A DNA stretch of 64,000 nucleotides from Pseudomonas ekonensis (GCF_019145435.1 NZ_JAHSTS010000002.1:310001-374000); one strand, 5' to 3'. Shown: positions 8,378-17,780, counted from the stretch's first letter. Notes: generated from the sequence alone by a model not told the origin. Program-made: numbers and translations.

Positions 8378-8947
8378 TCAACGCAGCGCCATGCGCTGCG
8401 CCAGGCGCGCCACCCGCTCGCCCAGATGGGCGGCGGTGCGACGATCCTCGACCGGCGGCACTTGCTCGGGCGGCCGTTCGACGCACGACTGGGACATGGC
8501 GCCCAACGAACTGCCGAGCCGGTTCAACTGTCCGTCGAACGATCCTTGGCAAGAGCGCGCCGGCAACAGGTCCAGGCCGACCCAGATCATCGAGTGCTGC
8601 GCAGCGAACACGGCCATTTGCTGGAGGGTGCCGTGCTTGTCGCCGCACAGGCTGCCGGAGTTGGTGAAGCCCGCCGCCAGCTTGTCGCGCCAGGGCCTGG
8701 CCAGATAGAACGCGGCCGTGGCCTCCATGAACTGCCTGAACGCCGCCGACGCGCCGCCCATGTAGGTCGGCGCGCCGAAAACGATCGCGTCGGCGCGGTG
8801 CAGCCATTCCCAATGCGCGTCCACGTCCTCCACGGCGATCAGCCGGCAAGTGCTGCCCGAGTGGCGCGCGACCCCCGAGGCCACCGCTTCGGCCATGACC
8901 CGGGTGTGCCCGTAGCCACTGTGATAGACCACCACCACTTCGCTCAT
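8378..8947 (-). CDS. Flavodoxin-fold NAD(P)H-dependent reductase
   Basis: 189 aa. FMN phosphate loop SGYGHTR at 10-16, FGAPTYMGGASAAFRQFM near 58-75, and FTNSGSLCGDK give a WrbA/flavodoxin-like fold. Expected to be a cytosolic FMN protein reducing quinones or electrophiles. GGAGG precedes the ATG. Its promoter carries the second copy of the 19-bp site also found beside the MexT-like gene. The C-terminal 40 residues are variable. Confidence 0.8.
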   Translation of the reverse strand: MSEVVVVYHSGYGHTRVMAEAVASGVARHSGSTCRLIAVEDVDAHWEWLHRADAIVFGAPTYMGGASAAFRQFMEATAAFYLARPWRDKLAAGFTNSGSLCGDKHGTLQQMAVFAAQHSMIWVGLDLLPARSCQGSFDGQLNRLGSSLGAMSQSCVERPPEQVPPVEDRRTAAHLGERVARLAQRMALR

Positions 8948-9011
8948 CGCAGCGTCCTCCGGACGTATGCATTCCTTTGCCCGCAGTGTTGGGGCGAGGC
9001 CGGCCCGGGAC

Positions 9012-9030
9012 GAGTTAATCGTTGTTAATT
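9012..9030 (+). promoter_or_regulatory. Probable LysR operator, copy 2
   Basis: GAGTTAATCGTTGTTAATT, 65 bp upstream of the flavodoxin-fold gene and differing by one base from the site at 7843-7861. Confidence 0.6.
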
Positions 9031-9266
9031 TTTTCCGGTCGTCGGGCGGGCCGGTGCAGGTTTCGGCCTTTAAATACAGTGGGTGCGCCCCCGATCGCTG
9101 CCGGAGCCCTTCGCCAGCACATTGCGCTCGCGGGCAATCATGGGGAATATGCCCGGAAACAGCGGACTAGACGCCCGGCACGCCCTGCCGGCTGCCGTCC
9201 GCCCTGGCCGTCGCCCCGTGAGCACGTGCGGCCGGGATCACAAGAAAGCGGTACAGGAGTGAGCGG

Positions 9267-12137
9267 TTGAGTCTTTCCCCGGATCAGGCCATCGGTTTCG
9301 GCCCCTATCGGATCCATCCAGGCCAGCGGCTGGTGCTCGAAGGCGACCAGCCGTTGCGCCTGGGCCGGCGTGCGCTGGACATCCTGCTGATCCTGCTGGC
9401 CCACGCCGGCGAAGTGGTGAGCAAGCAGCGGCTGATCGCCGGGGTCTGGCCCGACAGCGTGGTGGAAGACATCAACCTGCGGGTGCACATGGCCGCCTTG
9501 CGCAAGGCGCTGGGCGACGGCCAGGCCGGGCAGCGCTACATCGTCACGGTGGCCCAGCGCGGCTACAGCTTCGTCGCGCCGGTCATCCGGCAGGCCATCG
9601 GGCACACGCCATCACCCAGCGCGACCGGCCGGCACAACCTGCCGTTGCGCAGAACGCGGATGATCGGCCGCCAGGCGCTGGTCGACAACCTGATGGCCCA
9701 ACTGCCGCGCCAGCGCTGCATCACCCTGGTGGGGCCCGGCGGCATCGGCAAGACCACCGTCGCCCTGCGCGTGGCCGAGCAATTGATCGGGCGCTACCGG
9801 GACGGCATCCGCCTGCTGGATCTGGCGCCGGTCAACGATCCGCAACTGATCGGCTCGCACCTGGCCAACCTGCTGGATCTGTCGCTGCACGACAACGACC
9901 CGCTGGGTTGCCTGACCGCCAGCCTGCGCGACCGGCACATGCTGCTGGTGATCGACAACTGCGAGCACCTGATCGACGCCGTGGCCCTGCTCAGCGAAGG
10001 CATTCTGCGCGGTGCGCCCCAGGTGCACATCCTGGCCACCAGCCGCGAAAGCCTGAGGATCGAAGGCGAGTTCGTGCAGCGTCTGGAGTCCCTCGACTGC
10101 CCGCCGCCGATCGCCGTGCCTGACCTTGCCCAGGCGATGAACTTCTCTGCGCTGCAACTGTTCGCCGAACGGGCGATGGCCGGCCATGACAGCTTCGAAC
10201 TGGGCGACGTCGAGCTGCCGCTGGCCATCGAGATCTGCCGGCGGCTGGACGGCATTCCGCTGGCGCTGGAGCTGGCCGCCGCGCAGGTCGCGACCCTGGG
10301 CCTGGAAGGCCTGCTGATGCAACTGCAAGGCCGTTTGCCCGCCGGCGACCGGATCGGCCAGGACCGGCACCAGACGCTGCGGGCCACGCTGGACTGGAGC
10401 TTCAACCTGCTCAGTGCCTGCGAACAGGCCTGCCTGCGCCGCCTCAGCGTGTTCCGCGGCGGCTTTACCCTGGAGTCGGCAGCGGCCGTGATCGTCGGCC
10501 GGCACCTCGAACCGCACAACGTGTTCGGGTCGGTCACGCAACTGGTGGCCAAGTCGCTGCTCAGCGTCGAGGTCGGCGATGAAGAGGTGTTCTACCGCCT
10601 GCTCGACACCACCCGCCGCTATGCGCTGGAGAAGCTCGACCACGCCCGGGAACTCGACCAGACCCGCGAGCGCCACGCCGAACGCTGCCTGGCGCTGATG
10701 CACCAGGCCCAGAGCGATTGGGAAATGACCCCCACCGTGCTGTGGATCGAACGCTACGCCCGTGGCCTTGAGGATCTGCGCGCGGCGCTGGGCTGGGCGC
10801 TGAACGGGGACGGCCCGCAGGACCTGGGCATACGCCTGACCGCGACCTCGGCGCCGCTGTGGCAAGAACTCTCGCTGCTCAAGGAATACGGCGGCCATGT
10901 GCGCCGGGCCCTTGAGCTGCTGGAGTCTGCCGCCTCGCCCTGCCCTCGCCTGGAAATCGCCCTGAAGCTGGCGCTCGGCAGTGCCTGCTACCACACCTTC
11001 GGCGGCACGCCGGAGACCATCGACGCCTTCGTCGGCGCCCATGTGCTGGCCCGACAGTACGACGACATCGCCGGACAACTGCGCGCCGTGTCCGGGCACA
11101 TGGCGGTCAACCTCAGTTGCGGCCATTACCGGATGGCGCTGGAGCAGAGCGAGCAATTCGAGAGCCTTGGCCTGCACGGCGATCCGCAGTTGTCGTTGAG
11201 CACCCACCGCTTGCGGGTGCTGGCGCTGCACTACGCAGGGGATCAGCCGCAGGCCCGGATCCATGCCGAGCAGGTGATCCAGCGCATGGCCCAGAGCGGC
11301 CACCGCAACCGTTTCACCCATGGTTTCGGCGTGCAGTACGACCAGAGCGTCGCCTCGCTGACGGTGCTCGCCCGGGTGCTGTGGCTGCAGGGCTTTCCCG
11401 AACAGGCGTGGCGCACGGCCCGGCAGGCGCTGGACATCGCCGTGCAGATCGACCACGGCACGTCGATCTGCTACACCCTGGCCCTCGCCACCTGCCTGAT
11501 CGCCCATTACAACGGCGACCGGCAGAACGCCCGCACCCTGCTGCGCCTGCTGCACGAGCAGGCACAGAAGCATTCGGTGCTGCTGTTCTACACCTGGGCC
11601 CGGCAGTATGCGCAAGTGATCGACGCCGACAACGCCGTCGCCGTGCCGCCGACCGACAGCGGACTGGTCCGCGAGATCATGGTGACGCTCGACAGCGGCT
11701 TCATTGACGATGCCCTGCTGGAGCGCGCGCAGAGCGGCGCGGCGGGATGGAGCACGGCGGAGATCCTGCGGGCCAGGGCCGAGCAACTGTTGCCTGCAGC
11801 GCCGCTGCGGCCGGACGGGCGCCATGGCTCGCTTTCAGCCCGACACTGTGAGAACCAGCCTGCTGGCGAAAACGCCGAGACTGACACGACACGGATGGAA
11901 GCCGCCGAAGCCATTCTGCTGCAAGCGCTGGACATCGCCCGAAGCCAGGGCGCGCTGGCCTGGGAACTGCGCAGCGCCACGTCGCTGGCCCGGCTGTGGC
12001 AGCGTCAGGCGCGCCACCGCGAGGCGCTGGCGCTTCTCGCGCCGATCTACCGGCGCTTCACCGAAGGTTACGCGACGCCGGACCTGCGCAAGGTGCGCCT
12101 ACTGCTGGACGAGCTGCTCAGCCAGGCGGACGTCTGA
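9267..12137 (+). CDS. Large winged-helix/NB-ARC-type ATPase regulator with helical repeats
   Basis: 956 aa starting at TTG with AGGAG seven bases upstream. OmpR-type winged helix at residues about 10-106 (SVVEDINLRVHMAALRKAL, GYSFVAPV), then a STAND-type ATPase: P-loop GPGGIGKTT at 156-164, Walker B LLVIDNCEH at 226-234, sensor TSRES. The C-terminal half is alpha-helical and TPR-like. This architecture is a one-component regulator whose repeats sense a ligand; target unknown. A REP-like segment lies in frame near residue 865. It converges with and overlaps by 39 bp a shorter paralogue. Confidence 0.83.
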   Translation: MSLSPDQAIGFGPYRIHPGQRLVLEGDQPLRLGRRALDILLILLAHAGEVVSKQRLIAGVWPDSVVEDINLRVHMAALRKALGDGQAGQRYIVTVAQRGYSFVAPVIRQAIGHTPSPSATGRHNLPLRRTRMIGRQALVDNLMAQLPRQRCITLVGPGGIGKTTVALRVAEQLIGRYRDGIRLLDLAPVNDPQLIGSHLANLLDLSLHDNDPLGCLTASLRDRHMLLVIDNCEHLIDAVALLSEGILRGAPQVHILATSRESLRIEGEFVQRLESLDCPPPIAVPDLAQAMNFSALQLFAERAMAGHDSFELGDVELPLAIEICRRLDGIPLALELAAAQVATLGLEGLLMQLQGRLPAGDRIGQDRHQTLRATLDWSFNLLSACEQACLRRLSVFRGGFTLESAAAVIVGRHLEPHNVFGSVTQLVAKSLLSVEVGDEEVFYRLLDTTRRYALEKLDHARELDQTRERHAERCLALMHQAQSDWEMTPTVLWIERYARGLEDLRAALGWALNGDGPQDLGIRLTATSAPLWQELSLLKEYGGHVRRALELLESAASPCPRLEIALKLALGSACYHTFGGTPETIDAFVGAHVLARQYDDIAGQLRAVSGHMAVNLSCGHYRMALEQSEQFESLGLHGDPQLSLSTHRLRVLALHYAGDQPQARIHAEQVIQRMAQSGHRNRFTHGFGVQYDQSVASLTVLARVLWLQGFPEQAWRTARQALDIAVQIDHGTSICYTLALATCLIAHYNGDRQNARTLLRLLHEQAQKHSVLLFYTWARQYAQVIDADNAVAVPPTDSGLVREIMVTLDSGFIDDALLERAQSGAAGWSTAEILRARAEQLLPAAPLRPDGRHGSLSARHCENQPAGENAETDTTRMEAAEAILLQALDIARSQGALAWELRSATSLARLWQRQARHREALALLAPIYRRFTEGYATPDLRKVRLLLDELLSQADV
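11844..11879 (+). repeat. REP-like sequence inside a coding region
   Basis: CTGTGAGAACCAGCCTGCTG and following bases match the TGTGGGAGCCAGCCTGCTGG REP form seen at 6775 and are read in frame near the C-terminus of the large regulator. Confidence 0.5.
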
Positions 12138-13571
12138 GCCGTCGTGCGTGCGCCCCATGTAGCGGGCATGGCGCCGCTCGAGTTCAGCGGAGCCGCCGCT
12201 GTCCGCCGGCAGTTCACCGAGGTAGCGCCGGGTGGTGTTGAGCAGGCGGTAGCGCACCACCCCGCTGCCCCGCTCCACCGTCAGCAACGATTTGGCCGCC
12301 AGCCGCTCAACCGCCGCCGCCAGCATCGACGGTGGCATTTGCGCACAGCTGATCACAGCCATCGCCGCGTCCAGGGTAAAGGCTGTCTTGAACACCGCCA
12401 GGCGTTGCAGCACGCGCCGCTCCTGATCGCTCAGGTGCCGGCAGCCCCAGTCCAGCGCGGCACTCATGGATTGATGGCGCGGCACCGCCGTGCGCCTGCC
12501 GAAACTCAGCCATTGCAGACCGTTGTCCAGCTGGGCATGCAACCCGACCAGCGCCAGCGCATCGATCTGCGCAGCCGCCAGTTCGATCGCCAGCGGCAGG
12601 CCGTCGAGCCGCCGACAGATCTCGCGCACCGCCGGCAGATCCTGTTCGCGCAGCGTAAAGCCGTGCTGCCGTGCCCGGGCCCGGCTGACCAGCAACTGCA
12701 CCGCCGAAAACGCCATGGCCTCTTCGACACGGCAGCAGGCCGACACACCGGGCACGGCCAGCGGCGGCACGTGCTGCACGGATTCGAGGCTGACCTGCAA
12801 CGCTTCGCGGCTGGTGACCAGGACCGCCAGGCGCGGGGCCGCCGCCAACAGCGTCTCCAGCACCTCGCGGCAGGCTTCACGCCAGTGGTCGGCGTTGTCC
12901 AGCACCAGCAGGGCATGACGGGCCGCCAGGGCGGGAAAGTCGGTATTGAGGGCATGCAGCAGCGCGTCGGGCAAGGATGCGGTGCCGTCGATCAGCGCGA
13001 GATCCACCCGCCACACCCCGTCGCGAAAGTGCTGCAGCAGCAGCTCGGCCGCGCGCAAGGCCACGGTGGATTTGCCGACGCCGGCGGGGCCCGTCACGGT
13101 CATCAGCCGGCACAACGGCAATTGCCGGACCAGGCCGCCCACCAGCGAGTCCCGGCCGGTCACCGGGGTCAGCCGTGCCGGCAGATTGTGCTGGGGGGGC
13201 TGCAGGCTTTCGAACACCACTTGCGCCACGCTGTCGCCCTGCACCGGGGCGACGAAGCTGTAACCGCACTGCGGCACGTTGACGATGTAGCGCTGGCCGT
13301 TCTCACCGTCGCCCAGCGCCCGACGCAAGGCAGCGATGTGCACCCGCAGGTTGATGTCTTCGACCACTGACGTCGGCCACACCAGCGCGATCAGTTGCTC
13401 CTTGCTGACGACGCGGCCAGCGCGTTCGACCAGCACCTGCAGGATGTCCAGCGCACGGCCGCCCATGCGCAATTGCCGATCCCCTTCGAGGATCAGCCGC
13501 TGGCGCAGGTGAAAGGCAAACGGGCCGAACCGCAGGACCGATGCCGTGCTCAAATCAACGAGGCTGTTCAT
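12099..13571 (-). CDS. Winged-helix/STAND ATPase regulator, short paralogue
   Basis: 490 aa. OmpR-type winged helix (about 15-110), P-loop GPAGVGKST at 161-169, Walker B LLVLDNADH at 221-229 and a helical subdomain (LDWGCRHLSDQERRVL). The first two domains align segment by segment with the gene at 9267, but the protein ends just after the ATPase module and lacks the long repeat region, so it is either a natural short form or C-terminally truncated. ATG at 13571 preferred; a GTG at 13604 is possible. Confidence 0.8.
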   Translation of the reverse strand: MNSLVDLSTASVLRFGPFAFHLRQRLILEGDRQLRMGGRALDILQVLVERAGRVVSKEQLIALVWPTSVVEDINLRVHIAALRRALGDGENGQRYIVNVPQCGYSFVAPVQGDSVAQVVFESLQPPQHNLPARLTPVTGRDSLVGGLVRQLPLCRLMTVTGPAGVGKSTVALRAAELLLQHFRDGVWRVDLALIDGTASLPDALLHALNTDFPALAARHALLVLDNADHWREACREVLETLLAAAPRLAVLVTSREALQVSLESVQHVPPLAVPGVSACCRVEEAMAFSAVQLLVSRARARQHGFTLREQDLPAVREICRRLDGLPLAIELAAAQIDALALVGLHAQLDNGLQWLSFGRRTAVPRHQSMSAALDWGCRHLSDQERRVLQRLAVFKTAFTLDAAMAVISCAQMPPSMLAAAVERLAAKSLLTVERGSGVVRYRLLNTTRRYLGELPADSGGSAELERRHARYMGRTHDGSDVRLAEQLVQQ

Positions 13572-13661
13572 GCCCGCTATCTTGGCAGGCCCCGGTGACG
13601 GCACAACCGCCGCACGGGGCGCAGCACGGACATCCGGGTGCCCGGGACGGACAGAAACGCT

Positions 13662-14612
13662 CTAGCTGAACTGTTCGCGGTACTGCAGCGGCGTCAGGCC
13701 CAGCTTTTCGCCAAACAGAAAGCGCATGTGGCGCACGCTGCCGAAGCCGCTTTTGAACGCCACGGTCTTGAGCGGCAGGTCGCTGGTTTCCAGCAGATTG
13801 CGCGCACGGTCGATGCGTGCGTTCTGCAGGAACTCCATGGGCGTCATGCCGACCTCCCGGGCGAACACCCGCGCAAAGTGCCGCGGACTCATGTTCGCGA
13901 TTCCGGCCATCCGCTCGACGCTGAAGGCCTCCTCCAGATGTTCCAGCACATGGTTCTGCACCCGCGTGACCGGCGTCTCCTGAGGGGCCACCGCCGCCAT
14001 CAGCGGACTGAACTGAGCCTGCCCGCCCTGGCGCTTCATCACCACCAGCAGCACTTTGGCCACGTCCTGGGCGAGTTTCTTGCCGTGGTCACGGGCAACC
14101 ACCGCCAGGGCCAGATCGATGCCGGCGGTGACCCCGCCGGAGGTGATGAGGTTGCGATCCTCGACGTAGATCCGGTCAGTCGCGACGATGGCCCTGGGAA
14201 AGCCCTTGATCAGCCGCTCGGTGTAGTTCCAGTGGGTGGTGACGCGATAACCGTCGATCAGCCCGGCATGCCCCAGCACGAATACCCCGGTGCAGATGGA
14301 GCCGTAACACCCCGCCCGCCCGACCGCCCCCGGCAGCCAGGCCTGCAGCGACGGCAGCTTTTCGTTGTAGGCGCCTGGTCCGCCGGGCACCAGCAGCAAG
14401 TCATAACGCTCGTTGTCATCCTCGATGCACCGGTCGGTGTGCATCAAGACGCCATTGGATGCACGCAACGGCCCGCGCTCGGTGCCCAAGGTGGTCAACC
14501 GATAATGGTCCTGGGGCTTCAGGAAGCGGTTGGCCACCGAAAACACTTCGAGGGGGCCTGCCATGTCCAGCAGGAGAAACTCGGGAAACAGCACCATTGC
14601 CACGCTTTTCAT
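13662..14612 (-). CDS. GlxA-family regulator (DJ-1/PfpI domain plus AraC HTH)
   Basis: 316 aa. N-terminal class I glutamine-amidotransferase-like domain (VAMVLFPEFLLLDMAGPLEV, nucleophile elbow GSICTGVFVLG) and C-terminal AraC HTH (ANMSPRHFARVFAREVGMTP, FKSGFGSVRHMRFLF). The family senses small metabolites in the cytosol. It is divergent from the pirin at 14827, which is the natural target by position. Start chosen at 14612, where MKSVAM begins the fold; the upstream 36 codons look non-coding. Confidence 0.87.
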   Translation of the reverse strand: MKSVAMVLFPEFLLLDMAGPLEVFSVANRFLKPQDHYRLTTLGTERGPLRASNGVLMHTDRCIEDDNERYDLLLVPGGPGAYNEKLPSLQAWLPGAVGRAGCYGSICTGVFVLGHAGLIDGYRVTTHWNYTERLIKGFPRAIVATDRIYVEDRNLITSGGVTAGIDLALAVVARDHGKKLAQDVAKVLLVVMKRQGGQAQFSPLMAAVAPQETPVTRVQNHVLEHLEEAFSVERMAGIANMSPRHFARVFAREVGMTPMEFLQNARIDRARNLLETSDLPLKTVAFKSGFGSVRHMRFLFGEKLGLTPLQYREQFS

Positions 14613-14826
14613 GGGAGACACATCACTGAAATCTATGATTCGGCATAAGTTGCCGCATTTTGCCGCAGTACACCACGAGAGCCCCGAAAGAAGCCGTGAA
14701 GCGCAGCACAAAACTGTCAACTTGAGCGGGACAGTATTTCAATTTCCACCTACTTATTGCTCATGACGGTAAACATTAATCTTCTCCTCAAGCGGACGAA
14801 TCAACGTCCCGACAGGAGATTCCATC

Positions 14827-15549
14827 ATGCTGACCCTTCGCAAAGCTTCCGACCGCGGGCTCGCCAACCATGGCTGGTTGAAGTCGTTCCATACCTTTTC
14901 CTTCGCCAGTTACCGTGACCCGCGCGAGCAGGGTTTCTCGGACCTGCTGGTGATCAACGACGACCGCGTCGCCGCCGGCAAAGGCTTTGGCCAGCACCCG
15001 CACCGTGACATGGAGATCTTCTCCTATGTGCTCGAAGGCGCACTTGAACACAAGGACACCCTCGGCACCGGCTCGGTGATCCGCCCCGGCGACGTGCAAC
15101 TGATGAGCGCCGGCAGCGGCGTGGCCCACAGCGAGTTCAACCACTCGACGAGCAAGCCCGTGCACTTTCTGCAGATCTGGATCGTGCCCGACGTGAGCGG
15201 CGCCAAGCCTCGGTATCAGCAGGAACATTTCAGCCCGCAGAAAAAACGCGGCCGGCTGCAACTGATCATCTCGCCGGACGGCACCGACGGCTCGCTGAAG
15301 GTTCGCCAGGATGCACGGGTGTTTGCCGGGCTGTTCGACGGCCGCGAAAGCGCCACGCTGGAACTGCCGGCCAATCGCTACGCCTACGTGCATGTCGCTC
15401 GCGGCAGCATTGAGCTGAACGGCGTGCAGTTGCAGGAAGGCGACGGCGTGCGGGTTCGTGAGGAACAGGCGCTGACCTTGAGCAACGGTGTTGATGCCGA
15501 AGTGCTGGTGTTTGACTTGAGGCCCCAAGAGTTGCCAGAAATGCCTTGA
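14827..15549 (+). CDS. Pirin-family protein (YhhW-like quercetinase fold)
   Basis: 240 aa, typical bicupin length. The metal site is visible as HPHRDMEIFSYVLEG followed by SGVAHSEFN, i.e. His57, His59 and a second His/Glu pair. Bacterial pirins of this type can show quercetin 2,3-dioxygenase activity; others bind regulators. AGGAG lies nine bases before the ATG. Transcribed away from the GlxA-type regulator and followed by its own terminator. Confidence 0.9.
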   Translation: MLTLRKASDRGLANHGWLKSFHTFSFASYRDPREQGFSDLLVINDDRVAAGKGFGQHPHRDMEIFSYVLEGALEHKDTLGTGSVIRPGDVQLMSAGSGVAHSEFNHSTSKPVHFLQIWIVPDVSGAKPRYQQEHFSPQKKRGRLQLIISPDGTDGSLKVRQDARVFAGLFDGRESATLELPANRYAYVHVARGSIELNGVQLQEGDGVRVREEQALTLSNGVDAEVLVFDLRPQELPEMP

Positions 15550-15565
15550 GACAAACGTGCAACAC

Positions 15566-15597
15566 AAAAACGGCCTTCATTTGAAGGCCGTTTTCAT
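15566..15597 (+). terminator. Rho-independent terminator after pirin
   Basis: AAAACGGCCTTCA/TGAAGGCCGTTTT stem flanked by A and T runs; it also overlaps the stop of the convergent coiled-coil gene. Confidence 0.85.
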
Positions 15598-16661
15598 TGC
15601 TCCAGGGTGACCGGCGTGGCAACAGGCACCCGTGCGCTGGCCTCCTTGACCGACTGAACCGCCGCCAGGGTCGTCTGTATCGCAACCATCACGTTGGCCT
15701 GGTTGGTGTAGATGGCCCCCACCAGAATGGCCACCCCCGCCAGAAACTGAACGGCAACACCTGCCCAATAGCTGGTTCTGAAATTGATCACTTGCCTTGC
15801 CGCTTCCTGGGCCCCTTCGGCTGCCCTGAGCGTTTGCTCCGCGATCAGCTCCAGGCGCTTGTACCGCTCCTCTTGAGCCTTTTCACGCTCCAGCTGCGTT
15901 TTGTCCCGTTCCAACTGTGCCTTGTCTCGCTCCCGCTGTGCGACCTCCCGCGCTTTCTCCCGATCCTGCCGGGCCCGCTCCTGCGCTGCATCTCGCTCCA
16001 GTCGGGCTCCTTCCTGTGCGGCTTCCCGTTCCTGCCTGGCTCTTTCCTGCGTTTCGTCCCGTTCCTGCCTGGCTCTTTCCTGCGTTTCGTCCCGTTCCTG
16101 CCTGGCTCGTTCCTGAGCGGCTTCCCATTCTTGTCGTGCTCTTTCTTGCGCTTCGTCCCACTTCTGCCTGGCTCTTTCCTGAGCAGCTTCCCGTTCCTGC
16201 CTGACTCGCTCCTGCGCTTCGTCCCGTTCCTGCCTGGCTCGCTCCTGCGCTTCGTCCCGTTCCTGCCTGGCTCGCTCCTGCGCTTCGTCCCGTTCCTGCC
16301 TGGCTCTTTCCTGAGCGGCTTCCCATTCCTGCCGCGCCCTTTCCCTTGCTGCGCCTTGCTCCTGCCGAGCCCTTTCCTGGGATCGCTCCCACCTCAGCCG
16401 TGCTCGCTCCCAGGACCGTTCCCGCTCCAACCGGGCCTTTTCCTGAAGCCGCTCGCGTTCCAGACGGGTTTCTTCCCGGACTCTTTCGCGCTCCAGAAAG
16501 GCCTTGTCCCGCTCCGCCTGAACCGCGACGAACTCATCCAGTTTCGCGGACATGGATTCGATCCGTGCATCCATCCTGACTTCGATGGTCTCGATCCTGG
16601 CGTTGAATTCTTCCCGGCTGACGTGGTTCATGGATTCGGTCTTGTCGGTGGCTCTGGGCAT
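15594..16661 (-). CDS. Hendecad-repeat coiled-coil membrane protein
   Basis: 355 aa from the ATG at 16661 (AGGA upstream). N-terminal MNHVSREEFNARIETIEVRM and a short predicted coil, then about sixteen 11-residue units of the type ERARQERDEAQ, then a transmembrane helix (WAGVAVQFLAGVAILVGAIY) near the C-terminus. Strictly 11-residue periodicity predicts a long right-handed coiled coil. Short Pseudomonas proteins share the N-terminal part and membrane anchor; the repeat expansion is the unusual part. No function can be assigned. Confidence 0.72.
   Translation of the reverse strand: MPRATDKTESMNHVSREEFNARIETIEVRMDARIESMSAKLDEFVAVQAERDKAFLERERVREETRLERERLQEKARLERERSWERARLRWERSQERARQEQGAARERARQEWEAAQERARQERDEAQERARQERDEAQERARQERDEAQERVRQEREAAQERARQKWDEAQERARQEWEAAQERARQERDETQERARQERDETQERARQEREAAQEGARLERDAAQERARQDREKAREVAQRERDKAQLERDKTQLEREKAQEERYKRLELIAEQTLRAAEGAQEAARQVINFRTSYWAGVAVQFLAGVAILVGAIYTNQANVMVAIQTTLAAVQSVKEASARVPVATPVTLEQ
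15980..16400. repeat. 33-bp minisatellite within the coiled-coil gene
   Basis: Tandem 33-bp units encode 11 residues each. Three consecutive units around 16206-16310 and two around 16040-16110 are almost identical at the DNA level, indicating recent duplication. Confidence 0.8.
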
Positions 16662-16890
16662 GTCGCATTCCTGAAACGGGCTGATTTCCCTTGCAATCAA
16701 TTCCACACCTCTGCGGCTATCAATTCGTCCCTGATTGATCACTTCAGAACGAGGGGGTTGTCTCGTCCGAGGTCTGGAAAACGATAGAACCCGGCCCGAA
16801 AACCCACAAGCCGGCGAATTCCGTCCTTAATGTAGGCAATGTCGCCACCCGACGTAGCCTTGCCAAGTCCATGTAAACAGCGCGTTCGGC

Positions 16891-17766
16891 CTAGCCGTTC
16901 TCCGGCGCAAAGGCGTCCACGATCTGCTCGATCACCGCCCTGACCCGCGCCGTGTGCCGCAGGTCCGCATGGGTCACCAGCCACACTTCATAGGCTTGGG
17001 CACGCGTGCGCTCCGGCCAGAGCCGGATCAACCCGTCCCGTTCCCCCATGTAAACGGGAATTTCCCCTACACCGATGCCGGCGGCAATCGAACGCCGCAC
17101 CAACAGGCTGGAACTCAGGCCTGCGACGATCCGACCGCGCCCCACCGGTTCGGACGCCAGCGTCACCTCCTTTCCAGCCTTCACATAGGGTTGATACACC
17201 ACCAGGTCATGCCCCTCGAATGCAGTGCCCGGCGACGGCACGCCTCGGGCGTCGACATAGGCCTGCGAAGCGAACAGCCCCACCGGCCAGTGCGCGATGC
17301 GCCGCGCGATGAGGTCGGGATCGTCTGGCCGGGCGTTGCGCACCGCAATGTCCGCTTCGCGTTTGGTCAGACTCGAGAATTGTGTGGTGGCGTCCAGTTG
17401 CACGCGCACGTCCGGATGCGATTCATGCAAACGCGCGATGGCCGGGATCAGAAAGTCGATGGCCAGGGAGTCGGTGGTGCTGACCCGAACGTTTCCGCTC
17501 AGCCGGTCGTCCATGCCCTGAATCCGACGCTCCAGCTCCAGCGCCGAATGCTCCATTTTCTCCACGGACAGGAGCGCAGCCTCGCCCACCGTCGTCAGCG
17601 CATAGCCATCGGAGGTGCGCAGGAACAGCTTGGCGCCCAACGCCTGCTCGAGCGCCGTGACGCGCCGCCCCACCGTGGCTTGATCGACCCCCAGGATCCG
17701 CGCCGCACCGCGCAAGGTCGACTCACGGCAAACCGCCAGAAACACCTTGGCATCGTCCCAATTCAT
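16891..17766 (-). CDS. LysR-family transcriptional regulator
   Basis: 291 aa. HTH at 1-60 (MNWDDAKVFLAVCRESTLRG, DQATVGRRVTALEQ) and a LysR effector domain. Start at 17766 with GAGGGA upstream; the extra 12 codons upstream lack a ribosome site. Divergent from the MFS gene, with two inverted repeats in the shared promoter, so it probably controls itself and the exporter (inference). Confidence 0.87.
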   Translation of the reverse strand: MNWDDAKVFLAVCRESTLRGAARILGVDQATVGRRVTALEQALGAKLFLRTSDGYALTTVGEAALLSVEKMEHSALELERRIQGMDDRLSGNVRVSTTDSLAIDFLIPAIARLHESHPDVRVQLDATTQFSSLTKREADIAVRNARPDDPDLIARRIAHWPVGLFASQAYVDARGVPSPGTAFEGHDLVVYQPYVKAGKEVTLASEPVGRGRIVAGLSSSLLVRRSIAAGIGVGEIPVYMGERDGLIRLWPERTRAQAYEVWLVTHADLRHTARVRAVIEQIVDAFAPENG

Positions 17767-17780
17767 ATTGCTTCCCTCAT

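Noticed and set aside
9612..11825. A long minus-strand open frame opposite the 956-aa regulator
   Set aside because: Antisense frame of a GC-rich gene with P-loop and HTH on the other strand; no domain or ribosome site.
15597..16787. A plus-strand open frame over the coiled-coil repeats, Leu/Phe/Pro-rich
   Set aside because: A mirror of the repetitive minus-strand gene; no start signal, and the composition reflects the complement of the repeats.
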